A stretch of DNA of 64,000 nt. It comes from DATFVJ01 sp963727015 (GTDB taxonomy: Bacteria; Actinomycetota; Actinomycetes; Streptosporangiales; Streptosporangiaceae). Every line of letters begins with the position of its first letter. Position 1 is the first letter of the stretch. Shown here piece by piece: positions 1 through 8,810 of this stretch. The position numbers and the translations under genes are program-made. The notes below the pieces were generated by a model. The model was not told the origin of the DNA. It saw only the letters and a program-made list of their open reading frames with translations, and searched no databases. The DNA lies in NCBI GenBank assembly GCA_963727015.1, contig CAVSEV010000001.1:1-64000 (forward strand). The letters are read 5' to 3'.

Positions 1-1574
1 GTGTGGCGCATCCGGTGGGTGCGCTGGAAGTCCACCACCGCCCCGGTGGCGTCGGTGACCTGCAGCACGTCGGCGAGCTGGGTGAGCAGCCCGTTCAGGG
101 TGTTCGCGCGATAGTGGCGTGCGCCGGCGGTGTTGGCCTGCCAGGCTAGGAACAGATACGGCGGGTCGGGGGTGGCGGGATCGTTCGCTCGCACCAGGGC
201 GCGGGCAAACTCCTGCTGCTCGGCCACGATGGCCACGACGTCGGCGCCGACCAGGATGGCCTGCGGCGCGCCTGCGATCTTGGTCTGCTGGTAGCGCAGC
301 CGGGCGGCCGGGCCGCCGTCGTCCGCGGCCTTGCTGGCATCTAGGCCGGGGACCGGCGACAGCGGCGCGAAGTCCATCATCAAGATCTCGTTGATCCGCC
401 GCCCGGTCGCGATCGCGAGCAGGAACGCGCGCATCGCCTGCTCATCGCCCAGCCCGCGGACCTGGCGCGGCGTCCCGTTCACCAGCACGGTCCTGGCCTG
501 GTCGCGGGGCAGACCGAGGATCTCGACGTGCCCGGCGATGCGGGACAGGGCCGCGGCGTCGATGTAGTTGCCCTCGGCCGGGCCGCGGTAACGGCAGGCG
601 ATCTCGCCGGGCCGCCACCAGCGGGCGTGGGCATCGGTCAGCCCGGCCCACCGCGGCTCGCTCAGGTCCCGGGCGGCCTCGTCGCGCCGGTCGGCCATGA
701 AGGCGTAAAAGCCCGCCACCGTGGTCTGGATCAGCCCGATGGTGGACGGGGCGAGCAGCCGCCCGGAGGGTGCGCGCTGCTGGCGCAGCCAGGCCGCCAG
801 CCGCAGCGCCACCGGGCGGATCCCGGCCCCGGGATCAGCGTCCAGGACCGGGCTGTCGATGCCCTCGGCGGCCAGGAACGCGGCGAAGTGACGGCCCAGG
901 TAGCTCAGGAAGCTCGGCAGCGAACTCCACGACAGCAGCCCGGTGGCCAGCCCGGCCGCGAAATACCACTGGATCGCCTCGCGCAGCCAGGCCGGGCTGA
1001 CCCGGGCGAAGTTCAGCCGCTGGCCTTCCAGGGGCTCGTGCTCGCGGACCGGGATCCGCCGGTCGTGGCGCGGATCCCACACCACCGATCGCCACCACGG
1101 CTGGCCCGCCTGGCAGGCCAGCGTCAGTGCCGCGTGCAGCCGGGCGATGGTGGCCCGGTGGTTGTGCAGGTAGCTGGGCGGCGGCAGCCGGTGGTGCCGG
1201 TCGTGGTAGCGGCGGCGGGCCGCCGCTACCCACTCCTCCACGCTCAGGCCGGTGAACGAGCACAGGTCCTGCCCGGCGGCCACAGCCGCGGCGACGCGCA
1301 CCCACTCAGCCAGCGCCCAGGAGTTCACCCGCTCCCCGGCCACCGCCAGCGTGTGCAGCCAGTACCCGGCCTCCTGGCGCATCTGCTCGGGCAGGGCTGC
1401 CAGCTCCAGCCGGGCAGGCGGCCGGGCCGGGTAAGCATAGGTGAGCCGGGCGAACGGCTCGGCGGTGAAATCGACCGTCGCTGTCCGGAAGCTGGCCGGC
1501 AACGCGGCGAACAGCACCGCCGGGCCCGGTGCCGCATCCGGCGGCCCGGATGCGGAAGGCCGCCGGCTAGGCAC
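1..1574 (-). CDS. Tn554 TnpB-like tyrosine recombinase, C-terminus beyond left edge
   Basis: Partial gene of about 524 codons on the minus strand that runs out of the window before its tyrosine nucleophile. The chosen start is a GTG at 1574, overlapping the stop of the upstream recombinase by 8 nt (GTGCCTAG), which indicates translational coupling. Visible phage-integrase features are a SAM-like core-binding segment around SPSFLSYLGRHFAAFLAAEG, the first catalytic arginine in ATGRRINEILMMD, and the HxxR box in THRMRH at the very edge. Length and position downstream of a shorter integrase match TnpB of the Tn554 family, whose TnpA and TnpB are both tyrosine recombinases needed for site-specific transposition (known for the family). 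A TnpC gene would be expected just outside the window (inference). Confidence 0.8.
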   Translation of the reverse strand, partial: MPSRRPSASGPPDAAPGPAVLFAALPASFRTATVDFTAEPFARLTYAYPARPPARLELAALPEQMRQEAGYWLHTLAVAGERVNSWALAEWVRVAAAVAAGQDLCSFTGLSVEEWVAAARRRYHDRHHRLPPPSYLHNHRATIARLHAALTLACQAGQPWWRSVVWDPRHDRRIPVREHEPLEGQRLNFARVSPAWLREAIQWYFAAGLATGLLSWSSLPSFLSYLGRHFAAFLAAEGIDSPVLDADPGAGIRPVALRLAAWLRQQRAPSGRLLAPSTIGLIQTTVAGFYAFMADRRDEAARDLSEPRWAGLTDAHARWWRPGEIACRYRGPAEGNYIDAAALSRIAGHVEILGLPRDQARTVLVNGTPRQVRGLGDEQAMRAFLLAIATGRRINEILMMDFAPLSPVPGLDASKAADDGGPAARLRYQQTKIAGAPQAILVGADVVAIVAEQQEFARALVRANDPATPDPPYLFLAWQANTAGARHYRANTLNGLLTQLADVLQVTDATGAVVDFQRTHRMRH

Positions 1575-2763
1575 CGGTCACCCGCCAGCCCTCGGTGAAG
1601 GAGCGCCATCCGGCTACCGCCCGCAGCTCGGCGTCCTCGGTGACCCAGCCATACAAGTCCATCGTGGTCTGCACGTCGGCGTGCCCGAGCCGCCGTGACA
1701 CCACATGCAACGGCACCCCGGCCAGCAGCAAGGCCGAGGCGTGCGTGTGGCGCAGCCAGTGCGGCGACCAGCCCTCCGGCAGCCCGGGCAGCTCCCGGCG
1801 CAGACGGCCGACCACCTTGTAGACGGTTTCCGGGCGCAGCGGGGCGAACCGGGGCTCGCCGTCGAGGTTGACGAAGCAGAACCACTCGTCGCTGACCTCC
1901 AGCCCGGCCCGTCCGGCCCGCTCGGCCAGCTCCCACAGGTAGTCGCCGTAGAGACGCTCCAGCTCATCGGAGACGTAGATGCGCCTGCCGCGCCCGCCCT
2001 TGACCCTGGCCCCGTGCGGATGATCCCGGGGAACGACCTGGATGAACGGCGTGCCTCCCGAGCCCGGGTGCCAGTCGGCGTGGGTCAGGCACAGCACCTC
2101 ACCAAGGCGCATGCCGGTCTCCGCCAGCGTGGCGAACAGCAGGCGGTCCCGCAGCGACCCCGACCACTCGCCGCTGGCCGCATCCCGCGCCGCGCACCCC
2201 GACAGGACCGCCGCGACCTGCGCCGGGGTCAGCAGCGGGCAGGCCTGCCGCCGCCGGGGCCGCACCGGCATCGGGCTGCGCCGGCTCGCCCTGGAACGGC
2301 CGTCCAGGTGCGCCAGGAACGCCCGGTAGCGGCTGCGCCGCGGCGGCCCGGACCACGCCCGGGCCAGCGCCGGGGCCACCCCGTGCGCGTCATGGTGATA
2401 CCGGTAGAAGCTGACCACCGCCGCCAGCCGCGTGGCCAGCGTCGACTCCGCCAGCCGGGGCGGCGCGGCAGCCGCCGGATCCAGCAGCGCCACCCCAGGC
2501 GGGGTGCCCTGCCGCAGCCAGGTGACGAACCCGGCCAGCGCGGGGACGTCCGCCTCGGCCCAGGCGCGGCCATCCAGCTCCAGGTACCGCCACCACAGCT
2601 GCAGCGCCTTGGCATAAGCCCGGACCGTGTGCGGCGACGAGCCGGTGACCCGGTGATACTCCAGAAACTCCTCCACCGGCCCCACCTGCCGGTGATCTGC
2701 CCCCAGCACGGTCCAGGTCCTGGCCCCGTCCGCCAACTCGACCGGTTGCACGCAGACGCTCAT
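1567..2763 (-). CDS. Tn554 TnpA-like tyrosine recombinase/integrase
   Basis: 398-aa site-specific recombinase. Residues about 30-130 form the N-terminal SAM-like DNA-binding domain (VEEFLEYHRVTGSSPHTVRA). The catalytic domain contains the full set: Arg in ETGMRLGEVL, Lys in ARVKGGRGRRIYV, HxxR in SPHWLRHTHA, and GHADVQTTMDLYGW with the terminal Tyr nucleophile. It starts at an ATG preceded by a G-rich ribosome site, and its stop overlaps the following TnpB-like gene. The pair reads as a Tn554-type transposition module. The gene looks intact, unlike the other mobile-element genes nearby. A simple integrative-element integrase is the alternative, but the overlapping second recombinase argues for Tn554. 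Confidence 0.85.
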   Translation of the reverse strand: MSVCVQPVELADGARTWTVLGADHRQVGPVEEFLEYHRVTGSSPHTVRAYAKALQLWWRYLELDGRAWAEADVPALAGFVTWLRQGTPPGVALLDPAAAAPPRLAESTLATRLAAVVSFYRYHHDAHGVAPALARAWSGPPRRSRYRAFLAHLDGRSRASRRSPMPVRPRRRQACPLLTPAQVAAVLSGCAARDAASGEWSGSLRDRLLFATLAETGMRLGEVLCLTHADWHPGSGGTPFIQVVPRDHPHGARVKGGRGRRIYVSDELERLYGDYLWELAERAGRAGLEVSDEWFCFVNLDGEPRFAPLRPETVYKVVGRLRRELPGLPEGWSPHWLRHTHASALLLAGVPLHVVSRRLGHADVQTTMDLYGWVTEDAELRAVAGWRSFTEGWRVTGA

Positions 2764-2881
2764 CCGCCCCCCTGCAGACGTTGCCTATGAGGGGAAGATA
2801 ACCAGTCGCCAACGACCGTTACCGGAGGCGCGCCGGAACGTTGCACGACGTTAAAGACGCTGGTCAGGCGGGGGCGGATAA
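2764..2881. mobile_element. Non-coding terminus of the Tn554-like element and its junction
   Basis: About 117 bp separate the TnpA start from the first codon that resembles a serine recombinase. In Tn554-type elements tnpA lies next to one end after a short non-coding stretch (family knowledge). Homology to the neighbouring recombinase begins right after an in-frame TAA at 2879-2881, so the element end most likely lies at or just before 2880. The exact terminal base cannot be set from one copy. Confidence 0.5.
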
Positions 2882-4702
2882 CTGGGCCTCAAGGGGACCC
2901 TCTCCGAGGCTGAACTGCACCTGCTGCGGTCACGGATGACCGAGGGACTGCGCGCCAAGGCCGCCCGCGGTGAGCTGCGGCTGACGCTGCCCGCCGGGCT
3001 GGACTACGACGACGGTGACCACGTGATCATCACCCCTGATGAGGCGGCACGCGAGGCGATCATGTGCGTGTTCCGCCGCTTTGACCAGCTTGGCTCGGCC
3101 CGGCAGGTGGTCGTCAGCCTCCGCACTGACGGCTTGCGGCTGCCCCGGCGGGACATCCGCACCGGGAAGATCGCATGGGCGCAGGCCAACTACCCGGCCG
3201 TGCACGACATCTTGATCCATCCCGGCTATGCCGGGGTGTTCGCCTACGGGCGCAGCAAGCTGGAAAAGCGCATGGCCGCCGGCGGGAACGTGATCACCCG
3301 GCAGCGGCGGCTTCCTCGTGACCAGTGGGCCGTGATGATCCCGGGCCACCATCCCGGCTACATCTCCCTGGAAACCTACGATGCCAATATCGCCAGGCTG
3401 GCCGCCAACTCCCCGCCGCCGGCCGGCGGGGCCGGCGGCGCCGCGCGGGAAGGCGCGGCCTGGCTGCAGGGCCTGCTGCGCTGCGGCCGGTGCGGGCGGC
3501 TCATGCAGGTCGCCTACCACTCCAGCGGCAGCCCCGCCTACCGGTGCGGACGCGCCAACCAGATGTACGGTGCCAGGACCTGCCAGCGGGTCGGCGGCCG
3601 GCGGCTGCACGAGACGGTGCTGGCCGAGCTGCTGGCCGCGCTCGCCCCCGCCTGCCTGGCCGCCACCATCCAGGCCATGTCCGACACCGAAGCCCAGTTC
3701 CGCCAGAACCTGGCCGTGTTCGAACGCGCGCTGGAACGGGCCCGTTTCGAAGCCGGCCGGGCGCTGCGCCAGTACGACAACGTGGAGCCGGAGAACCGGC
3801 TGGTCGCCAGGACCCTGGAGGCCGTCCTGGAAGACAAGCTCACGGCCGTGCGCACCGCGGAAAACCAGCTCGCCGCCCAGCAAGCCCGCCGGCCCGTCAC
3901 CCTCACCCAGCAGGAAACCGCCTGGATCACCACCGCCGGAGCCGACCTGCGGGCCATCTTCCAGGCCCCGGCCACCACCAACGCCCAGCGCAAGGAACTC
4001 ATCCGCGCGGTCATCACCGAGGTCACCGTCACCGTGCAGGACAACGGCGGCGATGACACCGCCCGGACGTGCCAGGTGCGGATCATCTGGCAAGGCGGCG
4101 CCAGCACCCGGCTGCAGATGCCGATCCCCGCCAGCGGCCACCACGGCCGCGTCACCAGCGAAGACACCCTCGACCTGGTCCGCCGCCTGGCATCCCGCTA
4201 CGACGACACCACCATCGCCCAGATCCTCGGACAGCAGAACCGCCGCACCGCGACCGGACTGGCCTTCAGGAAAACCCACGTCAGGGCACTACGCGCCTAC
4301 CACGGCATCCCCGAATACCAGGCGCCCCCCGGAAATGTCACACCCGGCTGCCAGGATGCGATCGTGGTCAGCATCGCCGAAGCCGGACGCCAGCTCGGCG
4401 TCTCCAGCGCCACCATCTACCGGTGGCTACGCGACGGCTTCGTCACCGGCGAGCAGCTCACCCCGGGAGCACCCTGGAAGATCCGCATCGACCAGCAGCT
4501 CCGCGACCGGGTCCGGCCCCAGGCCCCCGACGGCTGGCTACCCCTCGGCCAGGCCGCCGCCCGCCTCGGCGTCGCCCGCCAGACCGTGTTGAACAAGGTC
4601 CAACGCGGCGAACTCACCGCCATCTACCTCACCCGCGGACGCCGCAAAGGGCTCCGTATCCAGGCCGGACACGGCCAGGCTGGACTCTTTGACACGCCAT
4701 GA
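2882..4702 (+). pseudogene. Large serine recombinase lacking its catalytic N-terminal domain
   Basis: The reading frame opens after a TAA at 2879-2881 with the conserved block GLKGTLSEAELHLLRSRM, which in full-length large serine recombinases follows the resolvase catalytic domain (about 140-180 residues). That domain, with the Ser nucleophile, is absent. What remains: the recombinase domain (LPAGLDYDDGDHVIITPDEA, IHPGYAGVFAYGRSK), a zinc ribbon (CGRCGRL and a later paired Cys in YRCGRA/ARTCQR), a coiled-coil segment (about 240-330), and two C-terminal excisionase/MerR-like helix-turn-helices (SIAEAGRQLGVSSATIYRWL and LGQAAARLGVARQTVLNKV). The first usable ATG is 2936. Any product could bind DNA but not cut it. 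The truncation coincides with the end of the Tn554-like element, so insertion into the gene is the simplest cause. Confidence 0.8.
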
Positions 4703-4711
4703 CCAACAACA

Positions 4712-5459
4712 GGAGCAGTGTGAAGCATGCTCGACGGGCCACAGGTAGTGCGCGTTCTTCGCCTTGCGCAGGAACAGGGCGTTGTCCCTGTTCGCCTGCA
4801 TGGCGTCCGCGGTTATCAGGACAGTCTCCAGGGGCAGGGGCGCCAGCAGCGGCTTGAAGTGGCTGATCTCATTCGCCTTCCCGGCCTTGGCGACCTTGTC
4901 CTGGGCGATGACCAGGCCGGGGACGTGGGTGACGGCGGCGAGCAGGTGCACCTTCTTCTGGCCGCCGGCCTTGGCAAGCTTGCGTTCCTTGCCGTCCACG
5001 GCGACCGCGCGGCGGGCGGGCACGTGCCCGGGATCGCCGGTCACGGCCGCGTCCAGCCAGGGGTGAAGCGGGTGCGGGATCGAGCGCGGCGGCGGCCACG
5101 CACGCGGACAGCGCAGCCTCGAGTTCGTCCGCGTCCAGCAGCTTCCCTAGCCTGTCCAGCATGGAAGCGGACGGCGCCACCCGCAGCCCGGTCCGCGGGC
5201 CGACGCGGCAGCCGTGCGCGGCCAGCACCTCCTGGTCCCAGCCCGCCGCAGCCTGCGCGACCGCCAGCGGCCCGCCGTGCGCGGACGCCACGCCCGCGGC
5301 CAGCACCGAGACCAGCGACGACAGCGAGTGGCGCTTCCCCCGCCGGCCCCGCGGATCGGTCAGCAGCCGGTCCAGGGCCTCCCGCAGCGGCACCGGATCG
5401 GGCGCCGCGCCAGCCGGGAAGTGGCGGCGGATGCAGTCGGCAAGCCATGATGAAGCCAC
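4712..5459 (-). pseudogene. ISAs1-family DDE transposase remnant
   Basis: The N-terminal piece (start GTG 5459) shows the ISAs1 N-terminal domain: LREALDRLLTDPRGRRGKRH and a MLDRLGKLLDADELEAAL block. Near 5060-5080 the frame is lost and continues in another frame as ARRAVAVDGKERKLAKAGG, VHLLAAVTHVPGLVIAQDKV and NEISHFKPLLAPLPLETVLI followed by TADAMQ, carrying two DDE aspartates. Homology stops at about 4735, where the sequence abuts the 3' end of the serine recombinase, so the C-terminal third with the catalytic Glu is missing. It is an inactive fragment with a frameshift and a truncation. Confidence 0.75.
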
Positions 5460-5658
5460 GGGCGCGGTCCTGTCGGTGACGGTCTGATGGTTAGCACCCG
5501 GATCATCACCACGGGCCGCGCCCTCACATCAAGCACATCCGCACCGCGTTTCCCGCGTGTCGCGTGCAGCCATGCGCCGCCGGATCAGCTACGGAAAGCA
5601 GCCCCCGCAGCGGCAGCCAGGCCCCCGGAACCCTGTCGGCAGAGTCGCTTACACCCCT

Positions 5659-6467
5659 CTATCGTTCACGCACCGTAACACCGACTTTGACGAATCCCTG
5701 CTCGGGCAGGGCGTCAAGCCCATCGAGGATGGGCAGCACCAGTCCCTGGTCGACCAGGCTCGACACCGCCGTCGGCCCGTAGGTTGACACGTCGCGAAGT
5801 TCCGGGTAGAGCTCTCCAATCCGCCGCGTCATCCACTTGTGCAGACGCTCCTGACTCGGATCCCATGACCAGAGTGAAAGGAAAACGGGTACCGGTTCTC
5901 CTGGCTTGGGGTTCTTGAGCAGTTCAGCCATCAGCAAACGCGCAAGCACCGACTTGCCCGTTCCGGCGTCGCCACGGATAACCAGCCGGCACGGCCTGAG
6001 AGGGCACGGAAACTGGCCGCCAGACTCGGGATATCACTTGTCGTGCGATGGACGTAGGGACTCTGCCTCGGCCCTCCGTCCTTAGCGGCTCCATGATCTG
6101 CCCTGTCAGGATTGGGCGGGCCCCAAGCGACGTCTAGCGGACAGAGACCCGCTCGCAGCACGTGACCAGGCCATGCGGGTTCGGGTATTCCCCGCCACCA
6201 CTCAAGACCACGGTTCGCCAGCGCCTTCTTTGCCTGCTGTAACTGCTTGGGCGTCGACTGCCTGGGCCGCGAGGTGACGAGTTGCTGCGCGGTCCAGCCG
6301 AGCAACCCAAGCAGCGCCGGCACCGCGAATTGGAGCACGGCAGGTGCGTGATGCTGCCAGAAAGAGTCTGCTGAGACGGAGTGGTTCCGCCACCACAGGA
6401 ACGCGATTCCGCCGACGGCTATGGCGAGCGCGGACGCCGCGAGAAGCCATTTCGATCTGGATTGCAC
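5659..6467 (-). pseudogene. NACHT/STAND P-loop ATPase, frameshifted and truncated
   Basis: The N-terminal part (start ATG 6467) has two hydrophobic segments (WLLAASALAIAVGGIAFLWW and VLQFAVPALLGLLGW), so it was membrane-anchored. After LEWWRGIPEPAWPGHV the frame is lost near 5985: the Walker A segment RLVIRGDAGTGKSVLARLL is read only in the neighbouring frame. The second piece carries PVPVFLSLWSWDP and the Walker B/NACHT motif VLPILDGLDALPE, then ends prematurely. Membrane NACHT proteins of this layout are widespread in actinomycetes, and STAND ATPases often act as signalling or antiphage sensors (family knowledge). Here the C-terminal sensor part is lost, so it is not functional. Confidence 0.7.
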
Positions 6468-6584
6468 GCCTCACCCCCACCACCCCCAGTCGTGCCGCAG
6501 CGCTAACGCAGGTCCGCTCGTGACTGCGATTCTCGACAGTCCTCCTAGCGGACAGTGCCAGCACCAACGGCGTGGTCATCGATG

Positions 6585-7433
6585 TCACGGCAGGGTGAGG
6601 ATCTCGTGGCCCGAGTCGGTCACCAGGATGGTGTGCTCGAACTGCGCGGTTCGGCCGCGGTCCTTGGTGACGGCGGTCCAGCCATCCGGCCAGATGTCGT
6701 AGTCGATCGTGCCGAGCGTGAGCATGGGCTCGATCGTGAACGTCATCCCTGCCTCCATGATCAGCGGGACGGACGGGTCGTCGAAATGCGGCACGACCAG
6801 TCCGGAGTGGAATGTGGTGCCGATGCCGTGCCCGGTGAAGTCCCGAACCACGCCGTAGCCGAAACGGCGCGCATACGACTCGATGACCCGGCCGATGGCG
6901 TTCAGCGGCCTGCCCGGCGCCACCGTGCGGATGCCGCGGAACATCGCTTCCCTTGTGCGCTCGACGAGCAGGCGTGATTCATCGCTGACGTCGCCCGCAA
7001 CGAACGTCGCGTTCGTGTCGCCGTGCACTCCGCCGATGAAGGCGGTGATGTCCACGTTGACGATGTCGCCTTCCTTGATCACCGTGTCGTCGGGTATCCC
7101 GTGGCAGATGACTTCGTTGATCGAGGTGCAAAGCGACTTCGGGTAGCCGCGGTAGCCAAGCGTGCTCGGGTAGGCACCGCGGTCGCAAAGGAACTCATGC
7201 CCGACCCGGTCGAGTTCGTCCGTGGTCACACCCGGCTTGACGGCGCGGCCGACCTCCTCGAGCGCGAGGGCGGCGAGCCGGCCAGCGACGCGCATGCGCT
7301 CGATGATGTCAGCGGACTTGACGTCCGGTTCCCCCGTACGCGGGCGTTTCTTGCCCACATACTCCGGCCGCGGGATGCTTTCGGGAACCTGGCGTAGCGG
7401 TGATACCCGGCCTGGCTGGAGTACGGTCGTCAT
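6585..7433 (-). CDS. map: Methionine aminopeptidase type I
   Basis: 282-aa cytoplasmic metallo-enzyme that removes the initiator Met from nascent proteins. The metal ligands are visible: Asp in NVDITAFIGG, Asp in HGDTNATF, His in TGHGIGTTFHSG, Glu in FTIEPMLTLG and Glu in QFEHTILV. The N-terminal extension QPGRVSPLRQVPESIPRPEYVG is typical of the actinobacterial MapA/MapB form. The start at ATG 7433 agrees with homologues of this form. Only 20 nt separate it from the divergent start codon of the next gene, so the two promoters must overlap each other or the neighbouring coding sequence. Confidence 0.93.
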   Translation of the reverse strand: MTTVLQPGRVSPLRQVPESIPRPEYVGKKRPRTGEPDVKSADIIERMRVAGRLAALALEEVGRAVKPGVTTDELDRVGHEFLCDRGAYPSTLGYRGYPKSLCTSINEVICHGIPDDTVIKEGDIVNVDITAFIGGVHGDTNATFVAGDVSDESRLLVERTREAMFRGIRTVAPGRPLNAIGRVIESYARRFGYGVVRDFTGHGIGTTFHSGLVVPHFDDPSVPLIMEAGMTFTIEPMLTLGTIDYDIWPDGWTAVTKDRGRTAQFEHTILVTDSGHEILTLP

Positions 7434-7453
7434 GTGCTGCGAGTCTAGTTGAC

Positions 7454-7627
7454 ATGAATGAATCGAAGCGCTGGTGGTATTGCCTCAAGCACAAGACCGT
7501 CGAGCCGGAAGCCGGTTGCCCCGCCAAGGACCGGCTCGGCCCTTACGCGAGCAGGGAAGAGGCCGAGCACGCGATCGAGATCGCCCACCGCCGCAACGAG
7601 GAATGGGACGCGCAGGATCGTGATTGA
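7454..7627 (+). CDS. Small SPOR-like hypothetical protein (57 aa)
   Basis: 57-aa protein with WWYCLKHKTVEPEAGC, DRLGPYASREEAEHAIE and a charged tail. The pattern of aromatic-C-x-x-H, a second Cys and a GPY...EEA helix resembles the short proteins annotated as SPOR-domain-containing in actinomycetes; the exact function is unknown. The ATG at 7454 starts the conserved part; upstream starts in the same frame add no recognisable sequence and would overlap map. There is no clear Shine-Dalgarno, which suggests leaderless translation (inference). It is divergent from map. Confidence 0.7.
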   Translation: MNESKRWWYCLKHKTVEPEAGCPAKDRLGPYASREEAEHAIEIAHRRNEEWDAQDRD

Positions 7628-7783
7628 CCTGTATCCGCGCGGGCCGCGGGCGCCGTGGGCCCGCGCGGCGTGGGCCCCGGCACGCCGTGGGTCGTGCGGG
7701 TCGGGGGCCTCGGGCGGCTGCGGCGTGAGTGCGCGGTCGAGGCGCGCCCGGTAATCTGTGGGCGTCTGCGAGAGGGGTTGCGC

Positions 7784-8722
7784 ATGACTGGCTACCAGCC
7801 CGGGCAAGGGCTGCCGCCCGCCGCGCAGGCGCGGATGGCCGAGATCCGCGGCAGTGGCACGTGGGGGTCCGCGCTGACCACGGCGGAGTTCGCCGCGATC
7901 CGCTCCGCCGGTTTCGAGCCTGTCGGCCAGGTGCTTGGCGCCGCGGTCTACAACATCGGCTATTCCGGCGGGTACTACTGCCCCGGCGCGTGGGCCGGCG
8001 GGGGAATGGGCTACTGGGGCGGCGTGACGCTTGCGCAGAGCGCGACGCAGGTGTCCGGGCGCGGCGGCGGCGCGTCGTTCGGGCCCATGGTGCAGACAAT
8101 GTACGAGGCGCGGCGCACTGCGATCGGCCGGATGAGCGCGGAGTGCGCGGCGCTCGGCGGGCACGGCGTAGTCGGCGTGGCACTGGACATCGGGCCATTC
8201 CCCGCGGGTGGCCTGGAATTCAAGGCGATAGGCACCGCGGTGCGCGCGCCGGGCGCCGTCTACCCGAGGGCCCCGTTCAGCTCCCATCTGACCGGCCAGG
8301 ACTTCGCCAAGCTGATAGCGACCGGCTGGGTCCCTGCCGCCCTTGTCCTGGGCATTTCGATCGGCTCCAGGCACGACGACTGGCGGACCATGGGACAGGT
8401 CGGCTGGGGAGCTGGCAACGTCGAGATCTCCGGATACACCGAACTGGTGAATGCGGCCAGAAACGACGCGCGGGTCCAGCTGGAGAAGGACGCCCGCGCT
8501 CACGGTGCCGATGCCGTGGTCACCTCGCGCATGGAGTTGCGGATGCGGGAGCGAGAGTGCCCGGCCCAGGAGGGCCGCAGGGACCACATCGCCGAGGCGA
8601 CCTTCGTGGGTACCGCGATCGCACGTTTCGACCGTTCGGCCAAACCGCCGCCGCCGAGCCTGGCCATACTTTCGCTCGATCCGCAGCGACGGCAGGCGGC
8701 CCGCGTCAGGCTCGGGCCCTGA
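7784..8722 (+). CDS. Double YbjQ-type heavy-metal-binding-domain protein, first copy
   Basis: 312-aa protein with ATG at 7784 behind GAGAGGGG; the frame extends further upstream without conserved sequence. It holds two YbjQ-like units: AEFAAIRSAGFEPVGQVLG...AAVYNIG with ARRTAIGRMSAECAALGGHG and FKAIGTAVRAPG, then DFAKLIATGWVPAALVLGIS with ARNDARVQLEKDARAHGADA and FVGTAIARF. The first unit carries a Gly/Tyr-rich insert of about 40 residues (GGYYCPGAWAGGGMGYWGG) in place of the short loop. YbjQ proteins form beta-rich oligomeric rings of unknown function despite the metal-binding family name. No signal peptide or membrane helix. It precedes a second double-YbjQ gene by 88 bp. Confidence 0.75.
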   Translation: MTGYQPGQGLPPAAQARMAEIRGSGTWGSALTTAEFAAIRSAGFEPVGQVLGAAVYNIGYSGGYYCPGAWAGGGMGYWGGVTLAQSATQVSGRGGGASFGPMVQTMYEARRTAIGRMSAECAALGGHGVVGVALDIGPFPAGGLEFKAIGTAVRAPGAVYPRAPFSSHLTGQDFAKLIATGWVPAALVLGISIGSRHDDWRTMGQVGWGAGNVEISGYTELVNAARNDARVQLEKDARAHGADAVVTSRMELRMRERECPAQEGRRDHIAEATFVGTAIARFDRSAKPPPPSLAILSLDPQRRQAARVRLGP

Positions 8723-8810
8723 CGATGCCGGCGACGGAACAAGGAAACACGGTCGTGCGGGTCACACACGGTCTTGCAGGCACACGGAGCACGCAGTCGA
8801 GGGAGACGCG

